Assembly: GCA_010015655.1 (NCBI GenBank)
Contig: ML976683.1
Span: 478,722 to 542,721 of the forward strand
DNA: 64,000 nt
Origin: Bimuria novae-zelandiae CBS 107.79
Taxonomy: Eukaryota > Ascomycota > Dothideomycetes > Pleosporales > Didymosphaeriaceae
Reading direction: 5' to 3'
The notes below the pieces were generated by a model. That model had not been told where the DNA came from, did not search any database, and saw nothing but the letters and a program-made list of their open reading frames with translations. How positions within the stretch are numbered: position 1 is the first letter of the stretch; every line of letters starts with the position of its first letter. Positions 49,701 to 60,023 of the stretch are shown piece by piece. Made by a program: the position numbers and the translations under genes.

Positions 49701-52255
49701 ACTTCACGAAATTCGACGTCCAGGATGGATTCCACAGGATTCGAATTGCGAAAAGGTACAAGTGGAAAACGGCGTTCCGCACATAATATAGCCTTTTTAA
49801 GTACATAGTTATGCCTATAGGGCTAACCAACGCACCAGCAACCTTCTAAAAGTTAATAAATTAAGTACTATATAAATACTTGGACGTATTCTGCACGGCG
49901 TACCTCGACGATATCTTAATATACTTATACAGAACCTTAGAAGAGCACAAAGGACATGTACGTAAAGTACTATAAAAGTTACAAGAGTATTAATTACTCC
50001 TACACCCCAAGAAGTGCGAGTTCCATGTTACTAAGACAGAATATTTGGGATTTGTGATATCCCGAGAGGGTGTTAAGATAGACCCGAAGAAGATCGCAAC
50101 AATAGAAGAATAGCCACTATTATAATTAGTAAAAGATATCTAGTCTTTTTTAGGCTTCACTAACTTCTATCGCAAATTTATTAGGAACTACTTAAAGACA
50201 ACCGCTCTGTTAACGGAACTTATAAAGATAGGAAAATAGCGACCTCTATAAAAGGCAGAAATAATGGCTTTTAAGTAGCTTAAACGCCTATTCCTAACGG
50301 CACCCCTACTATAAATATACGACCCAGAGCGGCGACATCGCATCTACATAAATGCATTGGACTATGCGCTAGGGGCCGTATTATTATAAGAGTGCGATAA
50401 TAGCAAATAGAGACCCGTCTTCTATCACGCACGCAAGCTCTCAGGAGTAGAACTAAATTATAAGATTTATAATAAGGAGCTACTTGCAATTATTAACTAT
50501 TTTAAGTAATAAGAAGCGCAGCTTAAAGGAGCAAAGCACTAGATAAAGGTCTTTTTAGATTACCTTAACTTTACGCGCTTTACAACTATAAAGAAGCTTA
50601 ATTAATAATAGGCTAGATAGTTAGAATAGATGGCAGAATTCGACTTTCGCATTACCTATTTACCTGGCAACTTAAATGCTGTAGCAGACGCACTCAGTAA
50701 GCGTTTAGATCTTATAGAAGAAGATAATAGAAGTAACTATATTATAATCTTAACCTACGCGAAGGACAGAACCCTTCGCTATAATAAGATATAACTTACG
50801 CTAGCACTAGAAGCACGGCGCGCAGATCTTACCTATTATAGGCTAGCTATAAAAGAGATATAGAATTATAGTAGGCTTAAGGATAAGGATTGCCAAGTAT
50901 ATAATCTCTACTAAGCCACGAAATTAACAGCACGGGACTATTAAAACCATATCTAGATTAGCAAGCAGATGGCTCCGCTACTAATTAAAAAACTATATAA
51001 AGATAAGGATTAGGGACACCTAGGGATCGCTAAAATAACGCGTTGAATCGCGAACAAATATGCTATCCCTAGGCTACGCCAGGCGGTATAGAAGGTTTTA
51101 GGCAACTATTTGGCCTGTTATAAAAACAAGCCTAAGAAACATAAGCCCTATAGCCTCTTATAACCACTATAGCCGCCCCTAAGACCATAGTTAAGCGTGA
51201 CCATGGACTTTATCGTGAAGCTACTAGCATCACTAGCACCAGGGAACAAGGATCCCTACGACTTAATCTTAGTTATAATCTATTAACTTACTAAGGAGTC
51301 AAGGTTTGTGCCAATTAGGGAAGCTATATTAGTAGAAGAACTAGCCTATGTGGTAGAACAAGAACTAATATTATAGGTTAGACAACCTAACGAGTTTATT
51401 ATAGACAGGGCTAAGATATTCACATCGTTATACTAGACCACGTTTATAGCTAAATTAGGGATTAAGCACAAGCTCACGACGAGCTTCTATCTTAAAATAG
51501 ATAGCTAAACTAAGTAAATAAACTAAACGTTAGAACAGTATCTCTAGATGTATATAAATAAGCTTTAAGATAACTGGGTTAAGCTATTGCCAATGGCCCA
51601 GCTAGCATACAATAGCGCAAGATCGGCGACTACGGGGTACTCGCCATATTACGCCAACCATGGATGTGAGCCAACGACTTACCAGGATCTATTAGACATC
51701 CAGAGCATTACAAAGAACGCAGTCAACAAGGCCAAACTTATGCAGGACCTATATAAAACACTACACGAGAATATCGCGTGATATAATAAATAAATAGCGC
51801 AACAAGCAAATAAGAAAAGGATTATAGAACTAACCTTTAAGGAGGGGGATAAAGTCCTCCTCTTACGAAAAAATTTTAAAATAATAAGGCTAAGTAAAAA
51901 ACTAGATAACCTTTAAAAGGGACTATTTAAAATCTAAGAGGTTAGGGGACTAGTTAATTTTAAACTATAGCTACCTATAGATACACGGATCCACCCGGTC
52001 TTCCACAAGTTATTATTAGAACTAGCACCACTAGACGCCGAACTAGAAACCTAGCTCGAACTCGAAGATAAGGAGTATAAGGTCGAAGCTATTAGGGACC
52101 TACAAAAAATCGGGCGTCAGTACAAGTATCTAGTAAAGTGGGAAGGATGGCTAGAGAATTATAATACGTAAGAACTAGTACAAAACCTTACGAACTATAA
52201 GATAGCGCTAGAGAGGTTTTATAAGGAACATCTAGAGGCGCCGCGACCAGATTAG
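46790..52255 (+). pseudogene. Gypsy gag-pol with chromodomain, interrupted by RIP stops
   Basis: Domains on the plus strand in order: gag from about 46,790; zinc knuckle at 47,678-47,730 (KPGYFAKDY); protease near 48,830-48,880 (ALINLGANACLIAPR, its catalytic Asp replaced by Asn); reverse transcriptase with AYLDDILIY at 49,898-49,924 and FDVQDGFHRIRI before it; RNase H to about 50,720; integrase with an H2C2 region near 51,000-51,130, TMDFIVKL near 51,203 and a readable piece at 51,587-51,781; and a chromodomain at about 52,075-52,245 (YKYLVKWEGWLENYNT). Chromodomains steer integration to marked heterochromatin. Frequent TAG/TAA codons, mostly in place of CAG/CAA, make it non-functional. Confidence 0.85.
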
Positions 52256-52329
52256 CAAGGAACTTAGAAAAGTTAAAGGATATAGAAGGATTAAAAGGAA
52301 TAAACAAGTTAGCCTATAACTAGCCTAAG

Positions 52330-52781
52330 TTAGCCTATAGAGGTGCATGTGGCAATAGTTTGCGAAAGCTAGTACCCTTTAAATTCTCCTCTTATTACTC
52401 TAACGCCTTAATCGCATTAGCAACGCGTAAGTTATACTAGGTATAGTTATACTCCTTCTCCTTTATCTTTACTAACTCTCGCTCGAGACGCGTAGTCTTA
52501 AGAGCAGCCTAAGCTTAACGCTCTTTTACTTAGAGAAGGGTAAGATACTTTTTACGCTTCTCCTTCTAAACACGCTCCTAATCCTTCTTAGGAATCTATA
52601 GACTATATTTAGTATAGGTAGTAAAACAGCCCGCACACTGCCTAGAGGCAGCGTTAATAAAACACTGTAACTTCTTCTTCTAATAACGCTTATAACTAGA
52701 CGCTATCTCTAGACCCTAAGCTTCTACCTTTTACGCACGAGCACGACGGGTCGCTAGGGATAAACAGGAGGTTCTTAGCAT
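52330..52781 (-). pseudogene. Antisense reading frame between pol and the 3' LTR
   Basis: On the minus strand from an ATG at 52,781 a single frame runs for about 150 codons in which every interruption is TAG or TAA and could be a former Gln codon. No frame change is needed. It has LQCFINAASRQCAGCFTTY, with two CxxC-like cysteine pairs, then a long Lys/Glu-rich, probably coiled-coil stretch (KTTRLERELVKIKEKE). This looks like a lost accessory gene of the element, transcribed against gag-pol. I do not recognise its family, and chance openness of GC-rich DNA before RIP is the alternative. Confidence 0.4.
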
Positions 52782-52929
52782 AGTTAGTAAGGTAAGGGGA
52801 ATTAAGGAGAGGCTACGGCCTGCCTTAGGACGTAAGGGGACGCACCTTTATAGTAATTAGCACTAACGCGCTAATGGCATAGCATAGCGAAGTAAGGTAT
52901 TAAGATAATAACCTTAAAGAGGGGGATAG

Positions 52930-53381
52930 TATTACGACTACGAACCCTATAAGAATAAAGAAGCTAGATAATTACGCTAAGAGAGTAATTATTAATAAAG
53001 TAGTAGAGTTAACGGGACCTAACAGGGCGCGGGGTAGCTTAGTTAGTAGTCACGTAATAAAGTCCCGCATAAAGGGAAGTCCTATAGGACTACCGTAGTC
53101 CCTGGGACTACAGGGCCTTGGCGGGACTACGAAGAAGGAATAGGCTAGTATATAGTGTGGCGACTTTCTTATTATTGTTTCCTTCCTTGTAGTTAACTTA
53201 TATATCTTCTGTGCGAGTACGTTCTCCTATACAGACTAATAGTTATCTTATTTATTATAAGATTAGATTATCTAGCCGCGCTAAGTGTCGCATTAACTTG
53301 TACCACTAAATAATCCGTGAAGCACCACGATACCTTACCGCCCTAACCCGGATCGGAATAAGGTGTGAGAGCCTCATAACA
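52930..53381 (+). repeat. 3' LTR of the chromodomain gypsy element
   Basis: 452 bases, the same length as the 5' LTR. It begins TATTACGAC, where the 5' copy has TGTTACGAC, ends CATAACA, and is followed by TACTA. Its 3' part keeps more C and G than the 5' LTR, for example in the CCCGGATCGGAATAAGG stretch. Confidence 0.9.
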
Positions 53382-54104
53382 TACTAGAACACTAATAGCC
53401 CCTTTATTATACTTAAAAAGTAATCCTAAAATATCTAATTATGCTTCTTACGTAGCTTCTTAATAATATAGAAGGAATCTAGTTCCTCTTTAGGGCGCCT
53501 AGTAACCTACTTCTTATAATACTAGCTACTAGTTACCTAAGTTTCGTCGCTTTAGAGGATTATATACTACTACTAAAGAGACTAGTTAGCGTAAGCTTCT
53601 ATCTACAGGAGGCGTAGCTAATAATTTATCTTAGTAAGAGAAGACTTAATAAGAGTAACATAGTAAGTATACCCCTATTAAGCCCTTCGGGGTAGCTAGT
53701 CCCGAAGAGGTAAGGATTAATTCTTAGGTAAGAGTATTAGTAATATAGGTAAGGGGTATTAATAGCTTGCGCGTATTAAGGGGTATTAGTATTAATAAGT
53801 GTATATAGTATAATTAAATTAATAAGAGAGCCTAAGTCAAATCTAAATAATAGATTAGTAAATAGGTTAAATATAATAGTAGAAGGCTATTATCGTGTTC
53901 CTATATACATAACTTGTCCCATGGATCCTAATAATCCCAAGAGTCCCAAAGTCCCATATGCCAAGATACTTCTGGGACGCCCGATACTTCTAGGACGCGT
54001 GACTAATCACGTGACTCGTGGCTAATTCAAGAATCTTGGCTGGTCGCATGGATAAGTATCCATGCCCCATCCTGCATCATGTTAGATCTTAACGGATCTT
54101 AACA
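53382..54104 (-). repeat. LTR-like repeat R3 and adjoining relic
   Basis: Read on the minus strand it starts TGTTAAGATCC at 54,104. In 53,690-53,870 it matches R1 and R2 (blocks around AATACGCG-AGCTATTAATAC and GGGACTAGCTA). The segment 53,880-54,104 is GC-balanced with repeated TCCCA motifs. Left of 53,690 is degraded DNA that could be the gag start of the same retroelement. I read it as the 5' LTR and leader of a minus-strand gypsy relic, with low certainty. Confidence 0.4.
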
Positions 54105-54612
54105 ACCCCTTACTTTATAAAATACTTTAAATTACATATTTACTAACGCCCTAGTAAGTAAAAAAACCTTTTATAAAGTGTAAAAAATTTATATACCTCC
54201 CCTCCTAAAAGGATTTAATAAATTCTTTAAGCTAATCTACTTATTTATTTATAAAAAAGGATAGATAATTAGTACGTTTTTTTTAATATAACGCGTGCAC
54301 TAGTAATTATATAAGTAACTTATTTCTTTAAGACCTTAAAAAAGTTAGTAGTAAATAAGTAAGTATACCTAGCTAGACGTAAGGTGCGTATCTAGAGGCG
54401 TTAGTCGCGAGTAAGGTATTAACAAGTTAGTGTAAATAGGTGAGACATTATGGTGATGTTGTGGTGGACAGTACGCGACAGAGGTACACGCATTATTATA
54501 TAAATTACATGGAGCTAATGGTATTTCTGTTTAGTGGCGTCCGTTTTGTATCGAGTCAGGCATCCCTGCTGTGCGCGGGCCACTCACCTCACTTTTGCCT
54601 GATACCACAGTA

Positions 54613-55118
54613 ATCTTATATAGAACAAGCAGGGATTCTGAATGTGGTGAAACCCACCGCAATCGATGGCTTTTGGGAACCTACCCAAACTGGAAGGTTA
54701 GCAGAGGGATTTTACGGTGAGGGCCACGTGAAGAATTACGGCTGGCATCAATGGTCATGCCGACCTGACGTGTCAAGGACGAGCAGAGAGAACCTGATTA
54801 ATAAGCGGACGGATACCCTGGCAGCGAGACAGTTGTGTCACACAGAGAAATCGACAGAGCTTTCCCAAGCTACCCTTTCAAGAAGGTTGGATGTGCGGAG
54901 TGATCTGCGCTACCCCACATGCTATTTTAGCTCGCTCGCCAAAATCACATGACTTCGTTCTCTCCCCATCCGAGTGCCAAGAAGTGCCACCACTCTTCAG
55001 GTTTGATTCTTGAGTTATGTTTTTGGAAGTTTTCGGCACAAGGCGGAGACGCATTAAGACTATAGAGCTTTATAATCAGCCACAAAGAGGGACAGCGCAT
55101 CTGTATTCTATGTAAATT
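54613..55118. other. Intergenic region after element Y
   Basis: GC-balanced, non-RIPed DNA downstream of the hydrolase stop codon. An open frame of about 100 codons on the plus strand (54,644-54,952) begins with GTG and resembles nothing known to me; not called as a gene. Confidence 0.5.
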
Positions 55119-56449
55119 CTAGCATTGGTAAGAGCTCAAGGTTGAGGGTGACCCTCTCACTCTCTTCTCCCACGCCTGCAACGCCTCGCGGAGCTGTCTC
55201 TCTACACCGTCTTCGACCCAAAAGTGCCCTGCGCCCTTGATTTCCTCAGCGACAAATCCACGCGGATTATCTGTGCCGATCTTCTCGGCCCACTCTCTCA
55301 TCTTCCGCGCCGACGCAAACATGTCCTGATCGCCGAACACGGCGAGCGTCTCGTGCTTCTTGATTGTAGCGTCCTCTTCGATGGCGCGGTTCCAGAAGCC
55401 GCGGGCTAAGCCCGGCGCCACGAGTCTGGATGTTGGAGGTGTGAGCGGCGAGATGAGAAGGTATTTTACATCCGGTACCTGTACCTGTACCTGTACCGCT
55501 GATCTTTCCGCTGTGGTATCTGCCAGCGTGGGCTCAGCATCGCCTCTCGCTCTCCTCCCCTTCCCTGCATGGCTCAGACTCCGCCACCGGTTCCCAAGCT
55601 CCCGTGTCCGAGACGTGTCTAGACTCCGCCGAATGTCCCTACTACTACGCCGCTTCTCGGGACTCGTCTCCTCGCCACCCATCGCAATGGGACCCAGCTT
55701 ATGCTCGGGGCTGTGGCCACCTTTCTGGGCTCTGCTGCGCTCGCGGTCCCGCGCAGCGTTTATAAACTCGAGATTCACTTGGTCGACGAGTTTGTGTGCT
55801 TTGAGGATGATCTCGGCGGCAGCGGAGCCGGTGATTGGCGCGGCGAAGGGGTTGAGGATGGAAGGTATGGGCGGGAGGTGGCGCAGGATAAGGGAGCCGT
55901 ACGAGTAGCCGGCCAGGACTACGAGCGGTGCTGTAATTGCTTCCTCCAGTTCTAATTGTGCCGCGCTGATAGATGATAAGGGAGACTGGTCGGTTGTGAA
56001 GGGTGCGTCAGACGCGGGGTCGGGCCGCAGGTAGGACATATAGTGCATAAAGAGGCCCGCGACGGACTGGAAGTCGGCGAGTTCGGGCTTCCCGGTCCAG
56101 CTTGTTCTGCCTGCGTCTTTGCCTTTGGGGCCGTGGGCGCCTCTACGTGACTTATTAGCTCTTTCCCAATGGATTCGATTGCATGCCGGAATATTCACCT
56201 GAAATTGAATGTGCCCACGATCCAGCCGGCGGATAGGAACTCCTGCGTCACGATGCCGACGACGCGGTCATCGTACGAACCACCCATGGGTGCATATGGG
56301 TGCGCCATTACGATGCCCCTCTTTCTCCATGGCTTCCCAGACGGCGAGTCAGGAGAGTGCAGCGCAGACGGGTGGTATATCCGTACGCTCAGCGGCGTGT
56401 CGTCGTGTATGCTTGGGATGGTGCAGCTCCAGCGCGGTTCAGACGGCAT
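55119..56449 (-). CDS. Alpha/beta hydrolase with a disordered insertion
   Basis: Predicted serine hydrolase of unknown substrate. Two exons, 56,199-56,449 and 55,119-56,142, with a 56-base intron (CTAAT branch site), give 424 residues. Joining them restores TFNFRGAHGPKGK, the strand-loop typical of this group. The nucleophile elbow is GYSYGS (Ser 164), the acid lies in FGDQD (355 or 357), and the base is His 390 (GAGHFW). Between them, roughly residues 218-290, is a Ser/Arg-rich segment without clear secondary structure, absent from compact relatives. It ends in VQVQVQVPDV, encoded by a hexanucleotide repeat near 55,479-55,500. The mariner-type element begins 145 bases upstream of the start codon, so the promoter may have been displaced or shortened. 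Confidence 0.8.
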
Positions 56450-56593
56450 CGTGGGCCACTCGCGACCCCTGCGTTATTCTTCAGCGCATTGCGACGGTCG
56501 GAGAACGCTCTTTGTTTATGGAACGATGATGCCGTGTACGTTGTTTGCGATTGTGGAATACCGATTGTTCTGAGGAGTAAGCTAGCGCATATA

Positions 56594-58295
56594 CGAGGAG
56601 CTCGTAATAATTGAGGAATAGCGCAAACGCTAGCATTCTTGGCCCCCCGTCAAAAATCGCTCCCCCGTACAAATCCTCATACAAAAGCGATTTTCTTCGG
56701 GGTTTTGGACATGTAGACGATAGAGAATTAATTAATTACCTATCTAGGCGATTTTGAAGCTGAGACATGGTGTTGAGAAGGCGTTTTTCAGCCCCCTCCG
56801 TCGTGAAAGCAATTGTCACCGCCATACTTGATTATCTGACGTACAACTTCAGGAATTCCGTCAATCCACTTGTTGATGAGATGCTGGGGGAGATTCTCCC
56901 ACTCATACGACCATTGAAAACGGCACTGATCCTCGCATGTAGATGGCAGAAAGTCCTGCGTTATATGACGCCGGATCCAGGGCCAAGCATGCTCCTCAGC
57001 GTTGACGTCTGGTGAGTGCCCTGGCCAGGGGAGCTTCTGTATATGCGAAACTTCAAGATATTCGACTGAGATCCTTGCTGTATGAACAGGAGCTCCGTCC
57101 TCGAGCAGCAAAGGCGCTCTGCCTTCTTCATATAGAGAATTGATCCAGGGCACCAGCAAGGGCTTCAGGACCTCCTCACGATGGCGGTAACCATCTACAC
57201 CTCCACGAGAGCGATCTCCGCGCTTTAATTCGTGGTGTTTTGCCCATGCCCACGCTCTACTATTAGCCTCACTTTCTCCGAGCTCTCCGAGGGCAGCGCG
57301 GGCCGTAGGAACGAGCTTTTCTCTCTGCTTCTTATTGCGCTGATTCTCCTCATCGAGAGCTTGTTTTGCTTGCTTTTTGGCCTCCGGAGACTCTTTGCCG
57401 TATATGTAATATGGCCCCTTCGTATCGTACGTAAAGCTGCCGTAGAACTGGAGGGCGCAATTGTTGCGTATTTTCGGCCGTTTTACGTCAGGGGCGTACG
57501 TCCCATCGGCCTTTGCCCAGGACCTCAGCATGCCGCGCTGCTCGCCCACACGCGCTGGTGTCTCATCAGTATATATAACGCGCCGGAAATTGAAGCCTAG
57601 GCCATCGCCGTACTCGTGTTTATCTGGGTTGTGCTCGATCGCCCATTGAAGGCGACGCTTGCGCTGAGCGTCGTCGAGCGTTGGTTTGAAGCCTGGAGCT
57701 CTCCGGGCGTACCCAGCTTCATACATGATGTTTTCGAAGCTGCTGACGCTGAGGCGCGTGGGCAGCTGTATATGATCGAAATCTCCGTCAGAAATGGCCT
57801 GCCAGCTCTGTTTTTCACGTGCTTCTCGGTTCTGGGTCGCAATAGCGATGACCGCGTCTTTTTGCTCCGCCGTCAGGAGCTTTTCTGGAGCTCCACGGCC
57901 AGGTTCGGTTTCGTAGAGATGTGAATCCCAGAGAGGGAGCTTCGAGGCCTCTGCGCGCTCCTTTGTACGGGCGAACAGCTTGCTGAGGGATCCCTGGGCC
58001 ACGGGAAGCTGTTTTGCGAGAGAGTATTGCGATACTCCTGCCGCCATCGCGCCGACGGCGTATCCCTTTGTCGCGGCCGGTAATTCGCGACGCGCGGTCC
58101 GCGAGGGTCGGGATTTCGCGGGAGTCGTCTTGCGGAGCTTTCTGCGAGCGATTGGCATTTTTTTCGAAGAAATTTGGGCGTGTTTTGGTGGAGTAAAGGC
58201 GTGGAGAAGTTGACGACTTCGTCGTGTTGATGCGTAGGTGAGGTGGAGAGGTCCATGCGCGTTGGCGCTATTCCTCAATTATTACGAGCTCCTCG
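56594..58295 (-). mobile_element. Tc1/mariner-type DNA transposon, apparently intact
   Basis: This 1,702-base element is flanked by TA on both sides (56,592-56,593 and 58,296-58,297). Its terminal inverted repeats span 37 bases with a single mismatch, beginning CGAGGAGCTCGTAATAATTG. It contains one long uninterrupted transposase gene on the minus strand. Base composition is balanced and there are no RIP-type stops, in contrast to nearly every other element in the window. This suggests recent arrival or single-copy escape from RIP. Confidence 0.9.
56788..58158 (-). CDS. DD34E transposase of the Tc1/mariner-type element
   Basis: Cuts and rejoins the element's own ends at TA sites in the nucleus. 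The first ATG in the frame gives 456 residues (MPIARRKLRK start, strongly basic). The open frame extends a further 40 codons upstream without an ATG. An N-terminal helix-turn-helix region is expected in about residues 30-70 (GVSQYSLAKQLPVAQGSLSKL). The catalytic triad is visible: YTDET (Asp 198), LEDGAPVH (Asp 354) and PDVNAEEHAW (Glu 389), with 34 residues between the second Asp and the Glu. A Lys/Glu-rich insertion lies between the first two acidic residues. All key residues are present, so the protein may be active. It ends about 190 bases inside the left terminal repeat. Confidence 0.9.
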   Translation of the reverse strand: MPIARRKLRKTTPAKSRPSRTARRELPAATKGYAVGAMAAGVSQYSLAKQLPVAQGSLSKLFARTKERAEASKLPLWDSHLYETEPGRGAPEKLLTAEQKDAVIAIATQNREAREKQSWQAISDGDFDHIQLPTRLSVSSFENIMYEAGYARRAPGFKPTLDDAQRKRRLQWAIEHNPDKHEYGDGLGFNFRRVIYTDETPARVGEQRGMLRSWAKADGTYAPDVKRPKIRNNCALQFYGSFTYDTKGPYYIYGKESPEAKKQAKQALDEENQRNKKQREKLVPTARAALGELGESEANSRAWAWAKHHELKRGDRSRGGVDGYRHREEVLKPLLVPWINSLYEEGRAPLLLEDGAPVHTARISVEYLEVSHIQKLPWPGHSPDVNAEEHAWPWIRRHITQDFLPSTCEDQCRFQWSYEWENLPQHLINKWIDGIPEVVRQIIKYGGDNCFHDGGG

Positions 58296-58309
58296 TAGTT
58301 CCTGCGCAC

Positions 58310-59451
58310 ATAGGGTTCCTGCGCACCGCGCTAGAACACCCCACCTGCACAAAACACGCGATTTCTCAGCAACGCTGCTTACAATTGCCATTAACTACAC
58401 ATAGATTTAAGCGCTACAGCTACTATAGCTATAGTAATTATTTCTAAGGTACTTAGTATAGTAAATCTTTATTACTTAGCTACTAAAGCTTTAGCTGCGC
58501 GCATAGCTTCCTTAATACTCTCTACCTTTGCAAAGCGTTAATTTAGGTCTACTCGAACGCGCTTACGCTGACGCTAAGAGGTAGATATCTCTAGCTACTG
58601 CTCAAGTCGTCTTTTCTCTGCTTCTAGGCCTGCAGCTCTAGCATTTGCAGCTGCTAGAGCCTTACCTGCTTTCTGTAGGAGTAGCCGGGTGGTACGACCT
58701 AGATTCTCGACGCTCTGGACGCTGCGCTGCGCTATATAGAGATCGTGAGGGCCCTGGGGAGTAGAGAGGAAGCTCTGGATCTGCTGCTAAGGCTACTGCT
58801 CACGTGTAGGCGTAGTAGGCCTCTAAGAGACCTGCGACGAGCTAAGCACGTGATTAATGTTAAATAGGCAGATACCAAATGCCTGCCAGCCAGCTTAAAT
58901 TACACGCTCTATAAAGTCTTCCTCCCTAGCTTAATAATAGCAGGTAATAAAGCGCTCCTTCTTAATAGGTGTAGCGTTATTAAGTAATGCGAGCTCCTGG
59001 ATCTAACGTCTGTAGCTAGACTTAATCACAGAGAAAGGAGCGAGATCAAGAGGCTATAGGACGTGTAAGGTGTGCGCAGGTAGATAGAGGAGCTGTATAC
59101 GATGTAGCTTACAGAGCTATAGGAAGTCTATATTAATATGGCTGCCGTAACCGTCGAGTATCAGGAGCCTGTGCTGGCCATCAGATACAGCCGTCTTAGG
59201 TATAAATATACGCTGTAGCCACTCAACACCTATTGCTTTTAACGTCCATCCGTTCTCTGAGGTTGTATAGATCCAGTCAGGTACGTAAGACAAGGAGAAC
59301 TATATTATCTATAGGCTCTAGCCCTTGAAGATGACTGCGTAGCGTAGTTTCCGCCTTGTCGCCGACACACACTTAATTATAGAGACCCACTCGCGATTCT
59401 CTAGAGACCGAATATAAGCCTTCTTTTTATAACTGCTAGAGAGTACTCTAG
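58310..59451 (-). pseudogene. pogo-type transposase relic F, cut by copia 4
   Basis: The minus strand reads as a DDE_1 transposase with RIP stops: IRSLENREWVSII near 59,400, NGWTLKAIGVEWLQRIFIP near 59,200-59,255, LLILDGYGSHINIDFL near 59,125-59,175 and LLYLPAHTLHVL near 59,060-59,095, then a C-terminal coiled-coil-like part to about 58,560. The N-terminal half is missing at 59,452, where a copia LTR begins, so the copia inserted into it. Sequence 58,310-58,400 beside the mariner element may include the end of F but no terminal repeat was confirmed. Confidence 0.65.
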
Positions 59452-59674
59452 TGTTGGTACATACCTGTCAGATTGGAGGGTAGTTTTTATGAGATGAAGA
59501 AGGATGATTGATTGATCGTTGTTCTCCTGCTGTGGGAGGTAGCATCTATATAACCATAAAGACATCCCTTGCTTTGTTGTGGAATGTATCTCATGCAAGG
59601 GAGGAATGTATCTCATGCAAGGGTACAGGTGCGCCAGCCACCTTGCAGAATGCAAGGGACCATGTAATCGGACA
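59452..59674 (-). repeat. 3' LTR of copia 4
   Basis: About 223 bases. On the minus strand it begins TGTCCGATTACATGG, right after a GGGGGTG purine run, and ends at the CCAACA complement of TGTTGG. It includes a direct repeat GAATGTATCTCATGCAAGG (two copies near 59,581 and 59,605). The right end is supported by the homologous LTR start in copia 3; the left end is inferred from TG and length. Confidence 0.7.
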
Positions 59675-59741
59675 CACCCCCTCAGCTTGGGCTTATGCTC
59701 AAGCTGGAGACTATCTGTCAATAAGTAGACAGACTTATCTT

Positions 59742-59978
59742 TTATGGTTCAGTTTCAAAAGCCTCCATTCTTTGCTCTAGCTCAAGCAGGTCGATTTCTT
59801 TGTTAGTAATCTTATCCTTGATCTCTGCAAGTCCTAGTTTATCTAGAAACTTGCTCCATTTGTTGGCTGGCAGGGCCTTTGTGAGTCCATCTGCAACCAT
59901 GTCTTCCGAGCGTTGATAGTCTACCTTAATCGTCCCTAGTGCGACTTCTTGTCTCAGCCAGTGATTATGGATATCCAC
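59742..59978 (-). pseudogene. copia 4 polyprotein C-terminus (RNase H end)
   Basis: An open piece of about 78 codons with VDYQRSEDMVADGLTKALPA, the conserved end of copia RNase H domains. It is in the same frame as the longer piece at 60,024-61,058; what separates them is a TGA that could be a former CGA codon, so a single RIP-type change accounts for the break. Confidence 0.8.
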
Positions 59979-60023
59979 ATGACGGAGCTTCGTCTGCAGC
60001 TTGGTGATCTCTTCGGTAACAAG

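Larger units (their letters stand above)
46294..53381 (+). mobile_element. Full-length chromodomain Ty3/gypsy retrotransposon, RIP-inactivated
   Basis: This 7,088-base element has two 452-base LTRs (46,294-46,745 and 52,930-53,381) and the 5-base target duplication TACTA on both sides. A polypurine tract (AAAGAGGGGGATAG) sits just before the 3' LTR. The LTRs differ by transitions in both directions, as RIP of each copy would give. The interior carries gag, protease, reverse transcriptase, RNase H, integrase and a C-terminal chromodomain on the plus strand, plus an antisense frame near the 3' end. Confidence 0.92.
45800..54612. mobile_element. Region bounded by ~50-base inverted repeats (element Y) with nested retroelements
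   Basis: 45,800-45,849 and 54,563-54,612 are inverted repeats. They begin TACTGTGGTATCAGGCAAAA, are identical over 39 bases and then diverge with a few changes (GAGCAGGGG against CAGCAGGGA). They mark the edges of the AT-rich block exactly, with GC-balanced DNA on both outer sides. The simplest reading is a DNA transposon next to the lipase gene, later filled by a full gypsy element (46,294-53,381) and an LTR-like repeat (R3). Remaining Y sequence is at most 1.7 kb, and I saw no transposase in it. No clear target duplication flanks the repeats. Confidence 0.6.

Noticed and set aside
54644..54952. 102-codon plus-strand open frame
   Set aside because: Starts with GTG, has no recognisable motif, and lies in the 3' flank of the hydrolase gene.
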